Assembly (NCBI RefSeq): GCF_900169265.1
Contig: NZ_FXYX01000004.1
Span: 62,001 to 126,000 of the forward strand
Origin: Brevibacterium iodinum ATCC 49514
Lineage (GTDB): Bacteria > Actinomycetota > Actinomycetes > Actinomycetales > Brevibacteriaceae
Length of the DNA: 64,000 nucleotides
Direction: 5' to 3'
Positions 8,635 to 16,049 of this stretch are shown piece by piece (position 1 is the first letter of the stretch; each line of letters begins with the position of its first letter). The notes under the pieces are model-generated. The model searched no databases and was not told where the DNA came from. It worked only from the letters and a program-made list of their open reading frames with translations. The translations under genes and the position numbers were made by a program.

Positions 8635-9423
8635 GTGACCACCATCAACAGCACTCGAATCGGCGAATCCGGGCGCCTGGTCGTCTTCCTCCACGGCCTG
8701 TTCGGCCGAGGCAAGAACTTCACCCGAATCGCCAAGGGCATCGAGCCCGAATTCTCCAGCCTGCTGGTCGACCTGCCCAACCACGGCGAGTCCGAATGGA
8801 CAGAGACCTTCGACTATGTCGAGCTCGCCGATGCCGTGGCGGCCCATATCGCCGAGGCGGTCGACCCCGACGACCAGCCCGTGCACTTGGTCGGGCATTC
8901 CCTGGGCGGCAAGGTCGCCATGGTGCTCGCCCTGCGCCACCCGGAACTCATCGACCGCCTCGTCGTCGTCGACATCGGTCCCAATGCCGGCGGGTCCACC
9001 GGAGTCTTCGACCATCTGCTCTCCAGCCTCGCCGCCCTCGACCTCGACCGGATCGAATCGCGCACCGACGCGGATGAGGCGCTGCGGGACCCGATCCCCG
9101 AGGCGGCGATCAGGGGATTCCTGCTGCAGAACCTGCGCCCCACCTCGGCGGGGTATTCCTGGCAGCCCAACCTCGCACTGCTGCATTCGAGCCTTGACGT
9201 CATCGGGGACTTCCCGGACATGGGCGATGCCGTCTTCGACCATCCGGTCCTCTGGGTTGCCGGTGAGAAATCGGACTACGTCGACCGTGACGACCTTCCG
9301 CAGATGCGCAGTCTGTTTCCCCGCACCACCCTTCTCACCGTCAAGGGTTCGGGACACTGGGTGCATTCGGAGAAGCCGCGGGAGTTCGTCTCAGCACTGA
9401 CGGCATTCCTCAGCCGCCCCTGA
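8635..9423 (+). CDS. Alpha/beta-fold hydrolase (YbfF-like esterase)
   Basis: Soluble serine hydrolase of 262 aa. The oxyanion-hole motif VVFLHGLFGRGKNF opens the fold, the nucleophile elbow is VGHSLGGKVA (Ser), and the catalytic His is in GSGHWVHSEKP near the C-terminus. The overall pattern resembles the YbfF acyl-CoA esterase group. GTG start with a leaderless -10 hexamer. It lies upstream of the sulfurtransferase gene with a 72-bp gap, so it probably has its own transcript. Substrate unknown. Confidence 0.85.
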   Translation: MTTINSTRIGESGRLVVFLHGLFGRGKNFTRIAKGIEPEFSSLLVDLPNHGESEWTETFDYVELADAVAAHIAEAVDPDDQPVHLVGHSLGGKVAMVLALRHPELIDRLVVVDIGPNAGGSTGVFDHLLSSLAALDLDRIESRTDADEALRDPIPEAAIRGFLLQNLRPTSAGYSWQPNLALLHSSLDVIGDFPDMGDAVFDHPVLWVAGEKSDYVDRDDLPQMRSLFPRTTLLTVKGSGHWVHSEKPREFVSALTAFLSRP

Positions 9424-9495
9424 AAAGGAATATGCTGTACGCGCTCGACGTTGCCACAGTGGGCACAATTGGACTCAATCTCTCAGGAGGAATGC

Positions 9496-10404
9496 GTGAG
9501 CACTTCGATCCCGGCCGATCCCGCAGAGAAGTTCGCCGAATACGCGGACGGAACCCGACTGGTCAGCACCGATTGGGTGGCCGAACATGCAGGCGATCCC
9601 GGACTCGTCATCGTCGAAAGCGACGAAGACGTGCTGCTCTACGAGACGGGGCATATTCCCGGAGCGGTCAAGGTCGATTGGCACACGGAACTCAACGACC
9701 CGGTCACCCGTGACTACGTCGACGGCGAAGGATTCGCCGCACTCATGTCCGCCAAGGGCATCTCGCGCGATGACACCATCGTCGTCTACGGCGACAAGTC
9801 CAACTGGTGGGCCGCCTACGCGCTGTGGGTCTTCACTCTCTTCGGCCACGAAGACGTCCGCCTCATGGACGGCGGTCGCTCGAAATGGCAGGCCGAGGGC
9901 CGCGAGATGACCACGGATAAGCCGCGCCCCGAACCCACCGAATACCCCGTCGTCGAACGGGACGACTCGGTCATCCGCGCCTTCCTGCCCGAGGTCCGCG
10001 ACAGCCTCGGCGACCTGCCGCTCATCGATGTGCGCAGCCCGGAAGAATACACCGGCGAACGCACCCACATGCCCGCCTACCCGGAGGAAGGCGCGCTGCG
10101 CGGCGGACATATCCCCGGCGCGAAGTCGATGCCCTGGGGCAAGGCGGCCAACGAAGACGGCACCTTCAAGTCCGCCACTGAACTCAAGGAGCTCTACACC
10201 GAGCAGGCAGGGCTGGGCACCAGCGACGAGGTCATCGCCTACTGCCGGATCGGCGAACGCTCCAGCCACACCTGGTTCGTCCTCAAGCACCTCCTCGGAT
10301 ACGAGAACGTGCGCAACTACGACGGCTCCTGGACTGAATGGGGCAACGTCGTCGGCGTGCCGATCGTCACCGGAGCCGAGCCCGGAGAGGTGCCAGGACG
10401 CTGA
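9496..10404 (+). CDS. sseA: Thiosulfate/3-mercaptopyruvate sulfurtransferase (tandem rhodanese)
   Basis: Transfers sulfane sulfur to an acceptor through a cysteine persulfide. Two rhodanese domains are visible: the inactive N-terminal one (residues ~15-125, [15 protein letters not shown]) and the C-terminal one, with [11 protein letters not shown] and the active-site loop [16 protein letters not shown] (Cys). The GTG at 9496 has AGGAGG five nt upstream; the longer frame from 9451 is rejected. Length 302 aa. The stop overlaps the start of the SufE gene, so the two are translationally coupled, implying sulfur passes between them. Confidence 0.9.
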   Translation: MSTSIPADPAEKFAEYADGTRLVSTDWVAEHAGDPGLVIVESDEDVLLYETGHIPGAVKVDWHTELNDPVTRDYVDGEGFAALMSAKGISRDDTIVVYGDKSNWWAAYALWVFTLFGHEDVRLMDGGRSKWQAEGREMTTDKPRPEPTEYPVVERDDSVIRAFLPEVRDSLGDLPLIDVRSPEEYTGERTHMPAYPEEGALRGGHIPGAKSMPWGKAANEDGTFKSATELKELYTEQAGLGTSDEVIAYCRIGERSSHTWFVLKHLLGYENVRNYDGSWTEWGNVVGVPIVTGAEPGEVPGR

Positions 10405-10889
10405 TGACCGAGACGACGACGCCCAAGACCGACGATCTGCCGGAGGCGCTGGCAGAGATCGTCACGGATTTCGCCGAAACCCCGGCCGATGACCGCCTCC
10501 AGGTGCTGCTGGAGTTCGCGACGGACCTTCCCGACCTGCCGGAGAAGTACACGGACCACCCTGAACTGCTCGAGCCGGTGCCCGAATGCCAGTCGCCGAT
10601 CTTCCTCGTCACCGAGGTGGCCGACCCCGAGGCGGGGGAGCGGGCGGAAGTGCGCCTGCACTTCTCCGCACCTCCGGAGGCGCCGACCACGCGGGGCTTC
10701 GCCGGGATCCTGCACGAAGGGCTCGACGGAGCTACCGCCGAGGCGATCCTGTCGGTTCCAGCCGACCTGCCCCTGCGGCTGTCGATGTCGGAGATCGTCA
10801 GCCCGCTGAGGCTGCGCGGAATGAGCGGAATGCTCTCGCGGATCCAGCGGCAGGTATCTGAGAGGATCGGCAAGATCACAGCCGAGTGA
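10404..10889 (+). CDS. sufE: SufE-family sulfur acceptor protein
   Basis: SufE proteins accept persulfide sulfur and stimulate cysteine desulfurases for Fe-S cluster building. The acceptor Cys is in VPECQSPIFLV near residue 55, and the flanking LEFATDLPDLPEKY and RGFAGILHEGL stretches match the family; 161 aa is slightly longer than E. coli SufE. The ATG overlaps the sulfurtransferase stop (ATGA). No suf operon is in view, so the physical pairing with a rhodanese suggests a route from thiosulfate or mercaptopyruvate to SufE; that is inference. Confidence 0.88.
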   Translation: MTETTTPKTDDLPEALAEIVTDFAETPADDRLQVLLEFATDLPDLPEKYTDHPELLEPVPECQSPIFLVTEVADPEAGERAEVRLHFSAPPEAPTTRGFAGILHEGLDGATAEAILSVPADLPLRLSMSEIVSPLRLRGMSGMLSRIQRQVSERIGKITAE

Positions 10890-10929
10890 GACGTCTCTCG
10901 CTTGGCTGAGGTGGTCCAGTGAGTTACAG

Positions 10930-10948
10930 TGTGGTTAGCCTGCCCTTA
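10930..10948. promoter_or_regulatory. Imperfect DtxR/IdeR iron box
   Basis: TGTGGTTAGCCTGCCCTTA matches the iron-box consensus at 13 of 19 positions and lies 37 bp upstream of the siderophore permease start. Weaker than the box at 7055, but its position before an iron-transport operon supports it. Confidence 0.55.
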
Positions 10949-10985
10949 GTCACCTGACCACTACCTCACTCAAAGGACCACCTCG

Positions 10986-12053
10986 ATGACCGGTTCCGCC
11001 ACCTCTGCCGAGGCGAAACCGCGTATCGACACCAGTCATCCGACCGGTGGGAGCCTGCGGATCAGAAGAGTGCTGGGACTGGTCGCAGCGATCATTGCGC
11101 TCATCGTCGTGATCGCAGCCTCTCTGGCGATCGGCGCCAGGGACATGCCGATCTCGGAGGTCCTCCGAGCCCTCTTCTCGCCCACCGGCAGCGACGATCA
11201 GCTCGTCGTCCTGGAACTGCGCCTGCCGCGGACCGTGCTCGGCATCCTCGTCGGAATGGGATTGGGCCTGGCCGGCGGTCTCATCCAAGCCCTGACGCGC
11301 AACCCCCTGGCCGATCCGGGCATCCTCGGCGTCAACGCCGGTGCGTCCCTGGCGATCACGATCGGGGTCGCGTTCTTCGGGATCTCCTCGATCACCGGTT
11401 ACATCTGGTTCGCGTTCGCCGGCGCCCTCGTCGCCACCGTCGGCGTCTATGTCATCGGGTCTGCGGGTCGCAGTCGCACGGTCGATCCGATCCGCCTGAC
11501 TCTGGCCGGAGTCGCCGTCGCCGCTGTGCTCACCGGACTGACCAAAGCGATTCTGCTGACCAACGAACGCGCCTTCGACGCCTTCCGATCCTGGGACGTC
11601 GGCGCGATCGCCGGCCGCGATTTCGATACGATCACCGCGATTCTGCCGTTCATGATCATCGGCACCGTGCTCGCACTGGCACTGTCCCACTCACTCAACG
11701 CCGTGGCCCTCGGCGACGATCTGGCCGCCAGCCTCGGCACCTCGGTCAACCGCACCCGAGTGCTCTCCATCCTCGCCGTGACCCTTCTTGCCGGAGCGGC
11801 AACGGCCGCTGCCGGACCGATCGGATTCATCGGCCTGATGATTCCGCACATCGCCCGGTGGATCGTCGGTCCCGACCAGCGCTGGATCCTCAGCTACTCA
11901 CTCGTCCTGTCACCCATTCTGCTCCTGGCCTCGGATGTCATCGGCAGAGTCGTGATGAAACCCGGCGAACTCCAGGTCGGAGTCGTCACCGCGTTCGTCG
12001 GTGCTCCGGTGCTCATCGCCCTTGTCCGTCGAAAGAAGGCGAGCGGCCTATGA
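10986..12053 (+). CDS. Iron-siderophore ABC transporter permease (FecCD family), subunit 1
   Basis: Integral membrane subunit of a BtuC/FecCD importer, ~9-10 helices. Characteristic segments are VLELRLPRTVLGILVGMGLG, ALTRNPLADPGILGVNAGA and the late AAGPIGFIGLMIPHIARWIVG loop, which contacts the ATPase. Length 355 aa. AAAGGA precedes the ATG and an imperfect iron box lies upstream. The stop overlaps the second permease start. It should work with the binding lipoprotein at 7092. Confidence 0.92.
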   Translation: MTGSATSAEAKPRIDTSHPTGGSLRIRRVLGLVAAIIALIVVIAASLAIGARDMPISEVLRALFSPTGSDDQLVVLELRLPRTVLGILVGMGLGLAGGLIQALTRNPLADPGILGVNAGASLAITIGVAFFGISSITGYIWFAFAGALVATVGVYVIGSAGRSRTVDPIRLTLAGVAVAAVLTGLTKAILLTNERAFDAFRSWDVGAIAGRDFDTITAILPFMIIGTVLALALSHSLNAVALGDDLAASLGTSVNRTRVLSILAVTLLAGAATAAAGPIGFIGLMIPHIARWIVGPDQRWILSYSLVLSPILLLASDVIGRVVMKPGELQVGVVTAFVGAPVLIALVRRKKASGL

Positions 12054-13153
12054 AGACCACCCACTTCGCGGTCCCCGACCGCAGCCTCACCGCGCACCCG
12101 CATGCACTGCCGGGGGAGAAAGTCGACTTCGGCCGGCCCATGCTGCGCGTCTTCGGGTTCCGCATCGACCTGCGGGTCGTCATCACCGCCGGTATCATCA
12201 CTGTTCTGGCACTGGCCTGCGGCTTCGCCGGTCTTATGCTCGGCAAGTTCTCGCTGACTCCGACCGAAGTGTTCCAGGGACTGTTCGGCGCCGCGGAGAA
12301 GCGCATCGTCAATACCGTCGTCGGGGAGTGGCGGGCACCGCGCATCATCGCCGGCATCGTCCTCGGCGCCGGACTCGGAGTCTCCGGAGCCGTGTTCCAA
12401 TCGCTGACACGAAATCCTCTCGGCTCACCGGACATCATCGGCTTCTCAACCGGTGCCTACACCGGCGGCATCGTCACGATCATCGTCTTCGGTACGAGCT
12501 TCGTCTCCACCGCTGCGGGCGCGATCATCGGCGGACTCCTCACCGCCGTGGTCGTCTACCTGCTCACGTGGAAAGGCGGGGTGCAGGGCTTCCGGCTCAT
12601 CATCGTGGGTATCGCACTGACGGCGATGCTCAACGCCTTCAACACCTGGCTGATCATGCGCGCCGATCTCGAGCTCGCCATGGCCGCTGCCACCTGGGGT
12701 GCCGGAACCCTGAATGGAATGGGCTGGTCGACGATCGCACCGGCGGCTGTGGCCACCATCGTCCTCGGTCTGGCCTGCGGACTCTTCTCCCGAGATCTCG
12801 GCACCCTGGAACTCGGCGATGATACGGCGAAAGCCCTGGGCGTACGCAACGAGCCCATCCGTGCCGTTCTCATCGTCATCGCCGTCGCCCTCGTCGCCGT
12901 GGTCACGGCCGCGGCCGGACCGATCGCCTTCGTCGCCTTGGCTGCACCGCAGATCGGGCGGCGGATCGCGCGGGCACAGGGCACCAGCCTGCTGACCTCC
13001 GCGGCTGTCGGAGCACTGCTCCTCGTCGCCGCCGACCTCATCGCCCAGCATGCGTTCGGCGACATCCAACTGCCCGTCGGCGTGATCACCGTGAGCATCG
13101 GCGGCATCTACCTCATCTGGCTCCTCATCCAAGAAGCTCGGAGGGCATCATGA
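12050..13153 (+). CDS. Iron-siderophore ABC transporter permease (FecCD family), subunit 2
   Basis: Second membrane subunit forming the pore heterodimer. It has the same signatures as subunit 1: VVGEWRAPRIIAGIVLGAG, SLTRNPLGSPDIIGFSTGA and AAGPIAFVALAAPQIGRRIA. The ATG at 12050 overlaps the upstream TGA (ATGA), giving 367 aa with a ~45-residue hydrophilic N-terminal extension. The longer frame from 11858 lies inside the first permease gene and is rejected. The next gene again overlaps by ATGA, so all three are translationally coupled. Confidence 0.92.
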   Translation: MKTTHFAVPDRSLTAHPHALPGEKVDFGRPMLRVFGFRIDLRVVITAGIITVLALACGFAGLMLGKFSLTPTEVFQGLFGAAEKRIVNTVVGEWRAPRIIAGIVLGAGLGVSGAVFQSLTRNPLGSPDIIGFSTGAYTGGIVTIIVFGTSFVSTAAGAIIGGLLTAVVVYLLTWKGGVQGFRLIIVGIALTAMLNAFNTWLIMRADLELAMAAATWGAGTLNGMGWSTIAPAAVATIVLGLACGLFSRDLGTLELGDDTAKALGVRNEPIRAVLIVIAVALVAVVTAAAGPIAFVALAAPQIGRRIARAQGTSLLTSAAVGALLLVAADLIAQHAFGDIQLPVGVITVSIGGIYLIWLLIQEARRAS

Positions 13154-13977
13154 GCATTCCAAACCCCGCAGGCGCAGCCTCCCCGCTGATCGCCGAGAAC
13201 CTCGACCTGGCCTATGACCAGCGCCAGATCGTCAGCGATCTCGACGTGAGCGTTCCCGACGGAAAGTTCTCGATCATCGTCGGCCCCAACGCGTGCGGCA
13301 AATCAACCCTGCTGCGGGCTCTCGCGCGACTGCTGCCGCCGGCGAAGGGCACTGTGCTTCTCGATGGGAACAACATAGAGAAGATGAAGACGAAGAAGAT
13401 CGCCCAGCGGTTGGGTCTTCTCCCGCAGTCGTCCATCGCCCCGGACGGGATCACAGTCGCCGAGCTCGTCTCCCGCGGGCGGCACCCACATCAGTCGTTC
13501 CTGCGCCAATGGACCGACGCCGATGAAGCAGCTGTGTTGTCGGCGCTGCGGGCGACGAACACCGAAGAGCTGTCCTCACGGCTCGTCGATGAGCTCTCCG
13601 GCGGTCAGCGCCAGCGCGTCTGGGTGGCCATGGTGCTCGCCCAGGAGACATCCCTCCTGCTGCTCGACGAACCGACGACCTTTCTCGACGTTGCCTACCA
13701 GATCGAACTGCTCGACCTGTTCTCCCAGCTCAACCACGAATACGGGCACACGCTGGTCGCCGTCCTCCACGACCTCAACCAAGCCTGCCGCTACGCCGAC
13801 GAGATCATCGCCATGAAGAACGGTTCGATCGTCGCTCAAGGGGCTCCGGAGACGATCATCACCTCAGAACTCGTCAACGAGGTCTTCGGCATCGACTGCA
13901 CAGTCATCGACGATCCGGTCACGGGTGCTCCGATGATCGTGGCGGGAGCACCGAAAAAGACATTCGCGCAGCGCTGA
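13150..13977 (+). CDS. Iron-siderophore ABC transporter ATP-binding protein (FecE/FepC type)
   Basis: Cytoplasmic ATPase driving the two permeases. Walker A is GPNACGKST (Ala replaces the usual Gly at the fourth position, as in many FepC proteins), the Q-loop is in LGLLPQSS, the signature is LSGGQRQR, Walker B is LLLLDEPT and the switch His is in VLHDLNQACRYAD. Length 275 aa is standard. Last gene of the operon. Confidence 0.94.
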   Translation: MSIPNPAGAASPLIAENLDLAYDQRQIVSDLDVSVPDGKFSIIVGPNACGKSTLLRALARLLPPAKGTVLLDGNNIEKMKTKKIAQRLGLLPQSSIAPDGITVAELVSRGRHPHQSFLRQWTDADEAAVLSALRATNTEELSSRLVDELSGGQRQRVWVAMVLAQETSLLLLDEPTTFLDVAYQIELLDLFSQLNHEYGHTLVAVLHDLNQACRYADEIIAMKNGSIVAQGAPETIITSELVNEVFGIDCTVIDDPVTGAPMIVAGAPKKTFAQR

Positions 13978-13995
13978 CCGGGGTCGACCGGACGA

Positions 13996-15006
13996 CTATG
14001 TTCGGGTCTGATCCGAATGCGGCCCCGCCTCGGCGGGCGTGTGCGTCCTATCGGAAGTGCTCTTGCCTTTGAAGAGTGCCTTGACTCCGAAGATCACGCC
14101 GACGACGATACCTCCCCAGATCGCACCGAGGATGAGGGAGAAGAACGTGTTGACCAGCCAACCCAGGAAGCCGCCGATGACCGCGATGGCGGCGACGGGC
14201 TCTTCGAGGTGGTGGACGAAGCCGTAAAGAGCATGGAACCCGAGCTCATCGGTGCCGACGAGGATGATGTGGCCGCCGACCCACAGCATGGCGAAGGTGC
14301 CCACGACGGAGAGCAGAGCGAGCAGCTTCGGCATCGCCCCGACGAGGAACCGACCGAACTTCTGCTGCCCGGGGGAGTCCTTCTTCGCCATATGCAGCCC
14401 GATGTCATCCATCTTCACAATGAGCGCGACGGCACCGTAGACGCCGACGGTGATCGCAACGCCGACGACGGCGAGGATGACCGCGCGGCTGGTCAGCGAC
14501 TCGGCAGCCACCTCGTTGAGGGCGATGACCATGATCTCGCAGCTGAGGACGAAATCGGTGGTGATGGCCGACCGCACGACCTTCTTCTCTGCCGCCTTGC
14601 CATCGGTCGACTGTTCAGTGGCCGGGGTCTCCTTCTCATGGTGGGCGATCCAGCCGAGTTTCTCGAAGATCTTCTCGGCGCCCTCATAGCAGAGGTAGGT
14701 GCCGCCGACCATGAGCAGCGGGGTGAGGAGCCACGGCAGAAATTGGCTGAGCAGCAGAATGATCGGGAGGATGATGACGAGCTTGTTGAACAGCGATCCC
14801 ACAGCGATGCGCTGGATGATCGGAAGCTCGCGTTTCGGGTCGACTCCTTCGACGAACTTCGGCGTCACCGCCGCATCATCGACGACGACGCCCGCGGCCT
14901 TCGCACCGGCGCGTGATGCCCCCGCGGCGACATCGTCGAGGCTGGCGGCCGAGAGTTTGACGAGCGCGGCGACGTCGTCGAGAAGTGCGATCAGACCCCC
15001 GGCCAT
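13996..15006 (-). CDS. DUF808 family inner-membrane protein (YedI-like)
   Basis: Predicted multi-pass membrane protein of unknown function. The family start AGGLIALLDDVAALVKLSA is clear, as is PIIQRIAVGSLFNKL; hydrophobic helices run from residue ~90 to ~320. Length 336 aa is normal for YedI/DUF808. The ATG directly follows the stop of the upstream META-like gene, with no ribosome site, so translation is probably coupled. No biochemical role is established for the family that I can cite. Confidence 0.85.
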   Translation of the reverse strand: MAGGLIALLDDVAALVKLSAASLDDVAAGASRAGAKAAGVVVDDAAVTPKFVEGVDPKRELPIIQRIAVGSLFNKLVIILPIILLLSQFLPWLLTPLLMVGGTYLCYEGAEKIFEKLGWIAHHEKETPATEQSTDGKAAEKKVVRSAITTDFVLSCEIMVIALNEVAAESLTSRAVILAVVGVAITVGVYGAVALIVKMDDIGLHMAKKDSPGQQKFGRFLVGAMPKLLALLSVVGTFAMLWVGGHIILVGTDELGFHALYGFVHHLEEPVAAIAVIGGFLGWLVNTFFSLILGAIWGGIVVGVIFGVKALFKGKSTSDRTHTPAEAGPHSDQTRT

Positions 15007-15327
15007 CTAACGACCGCCGAGCTTGTGAGTTGGGCCGGGCGGCTGACGGTGAAGGTCGCCGAGGTGGTTGTCCGCTGCATCGAAGAGCCGCAGGCGGTCG
15101 CCGTCGGGTTCGACCCTCCTGGCTTTGGGCACCCAGGTGAGCATTCCGGGAGCGGCCTTGAGCGTCATCATCGAGGGCTTGATGATGAAGCCTTCAGCTT
15201 CCGTAGACCAGGAAGTGACGAGAGCGTTGGCACCGTCGCTGCCGCGCAGTGAGCCGTCCTCGGAGAACTCGAGGAAGGCCCGTTCGTTCGTTTCGGCAAT
15301 CCAGCGGCCGATGAGTTCCTGTGTCAT
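15007..15327 (-). CDS. META-domain-like small cytoplasmic protein
   Basis: A 106-aa protein without signal peptide, resembling the mature part of the upstream lipoprotein: FLEFSEDGSLRGSDGANAL here against FLEFADDGSLEGSDGCNAI there. The repeats thus look like a tandem duplication in which this copy lost its signal sequence and cysteines. META/HslJ-type domains are small beta folds linked to heat-shock or motility phenotypes in other species; function here is unknown. The ATG has GGAGAAGGAAG upstream and overlaps the previous stop (ATGA). An upstream extension to 15444 is rejected. Confidence 0.78.
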   Translation of the reverse strand: MTQELIGRWIAETNERAFLEFSEDGSLRGSDGANALVTSWSTEAEGFIIKPSMMTLKAAPGMLTWVPKARRVEPDGDRLRLFDAADNHLGDLHRQPPGPTHKLGGR

Positions 15328-15803
15328 TTGTCTTCCTTCTCCAGTCCGCCGATGACTTTTCCGTTGCTGTCTTTGACCTTCATGACATCGCCTTCGATAG
15401 TCGCCGTTGAGGCTTTGCTCAGCCATGTGTCGACGCCGGCGCATGCTTTCTGGGTCGACATGAAGGAGTCGATGGCGATCTCGTCGCCTTTGACCTTCCA
15501 GCTCGTGACGATCGCGTTGCAGCCGTCAGAGCCCTCGAGCGAGCCGTCGTCAGCGAATTCGAGGAACGGGTCGCCCTCCTCCGGTGAGGTCCACTTACCG
15601 GTGGGATCGAGCCTGGAGGCGTCGTCGCTGGGGGAGCTCGTTTCGCTGGATTCGGTGGGGGACGGCGAGCCGGGGTTGCGTGGGTCGTTACCGGTGTCGC
15701 AGGCGGCCAGCGGCAGCGTGAGAGCAAGGGCAGCGAGTCCGAGGGCGAGCCTCGAGGCGGGTCTTACGGCGGCCAAGGGGCGAAGCTTTGTGTGGTTCGG
15801 CAT
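15324..15803 (-). CDS. META-domain lipoprotein
   Basis: Secreted lipoprotein of 159 aa. Signal peptide with hydrophobic core LALGLAALALTLPLAAC, lipobox LAAC, then a Ser/Thr/Pro-rich linker and a META-like beta domain with two cysteines (SDGCNAIVTSW and STQKACAGVDTW) that could pair. The ATG at 15803 is favoured over 15815 because TATGAT lies 7 nt upstream of it, the leaderless spacing. First gene of a three-gene minus-strand operon ending in the DUF808 gene. Confidence 0.82.
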   Translation of the reverse strand: MPNHTKLRPLAAVRPASRLALGLAALALTLPLAACDTGNDPRNPGSPSPTESSETSSPSDDASRLDPTGKWTSPEEGDPFLEFADDGSLEGSDGCNAIVTSWKVKGDEIAIDSFMSTQKACAGVDTWLSKASTATIEGDVMKVKDSNGKVIGGLEKEDK

Positions 15804-15810
15804 GCCCCTG

Positions 15811-15816
15811 ATCATA
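15811..15816 (-). promoter_or_regulatory. -10 hexamer, leaderless META-lipoprotein promoter
   Basis: TATGAT on the minus strand, 7 nt before the ATG at 15803; it decides that start over the ATG at 15815. Confidence 0.5.
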
Positions 15817-15839
15817 ACGGCACCGTTTTGAAGCGACCT

Positions 15840-15868
15840 GGACGAACACAGGACAGCTTGTGTCGTCC
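15840..15868. promoter_or_regulatory. Hairpin in the divergent intergenic region
   Basis: GGACG-a-ACACA pairs with TGTGT-CGTCC around an 8-nt loop. It lies between the META operon promoter and the first protease gene. It may be an operator or part of the protease leader; a role is not clear. Confidence 0.3.
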
Positions 15869-15926
15869 GACTTCTGTAAGTTGTGTTCACCTGCGACATT
15901 GATGGCTTTTGCATTGCGTCGTGATC

Positions 15927-15948
15927 AAACCGTAACCTTTCACACGGT
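15927..15948. promoter_or_regulatory. AACCGT-N10-ACGGTT inverted repeat in the protease promoter region
   Basis: Inverted repeat upstream of the first LPRTG protease; it includes CCGTAACCTT (15929-15938), a 10-mer that recurs before the second protease (18185-18194). A shared regulator of the two paralogues is possible. Confidence 0.35.
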
Positions 15949-16049
15949 TGGAAATCTGACACCGGAGACGCGAACCGCCGAATCGGCGCGAAGTCCGTTG
16001 ACGGGGTCGGGCAATCGAAGCATCGACAACGATCAAGGGAATCAACCTT

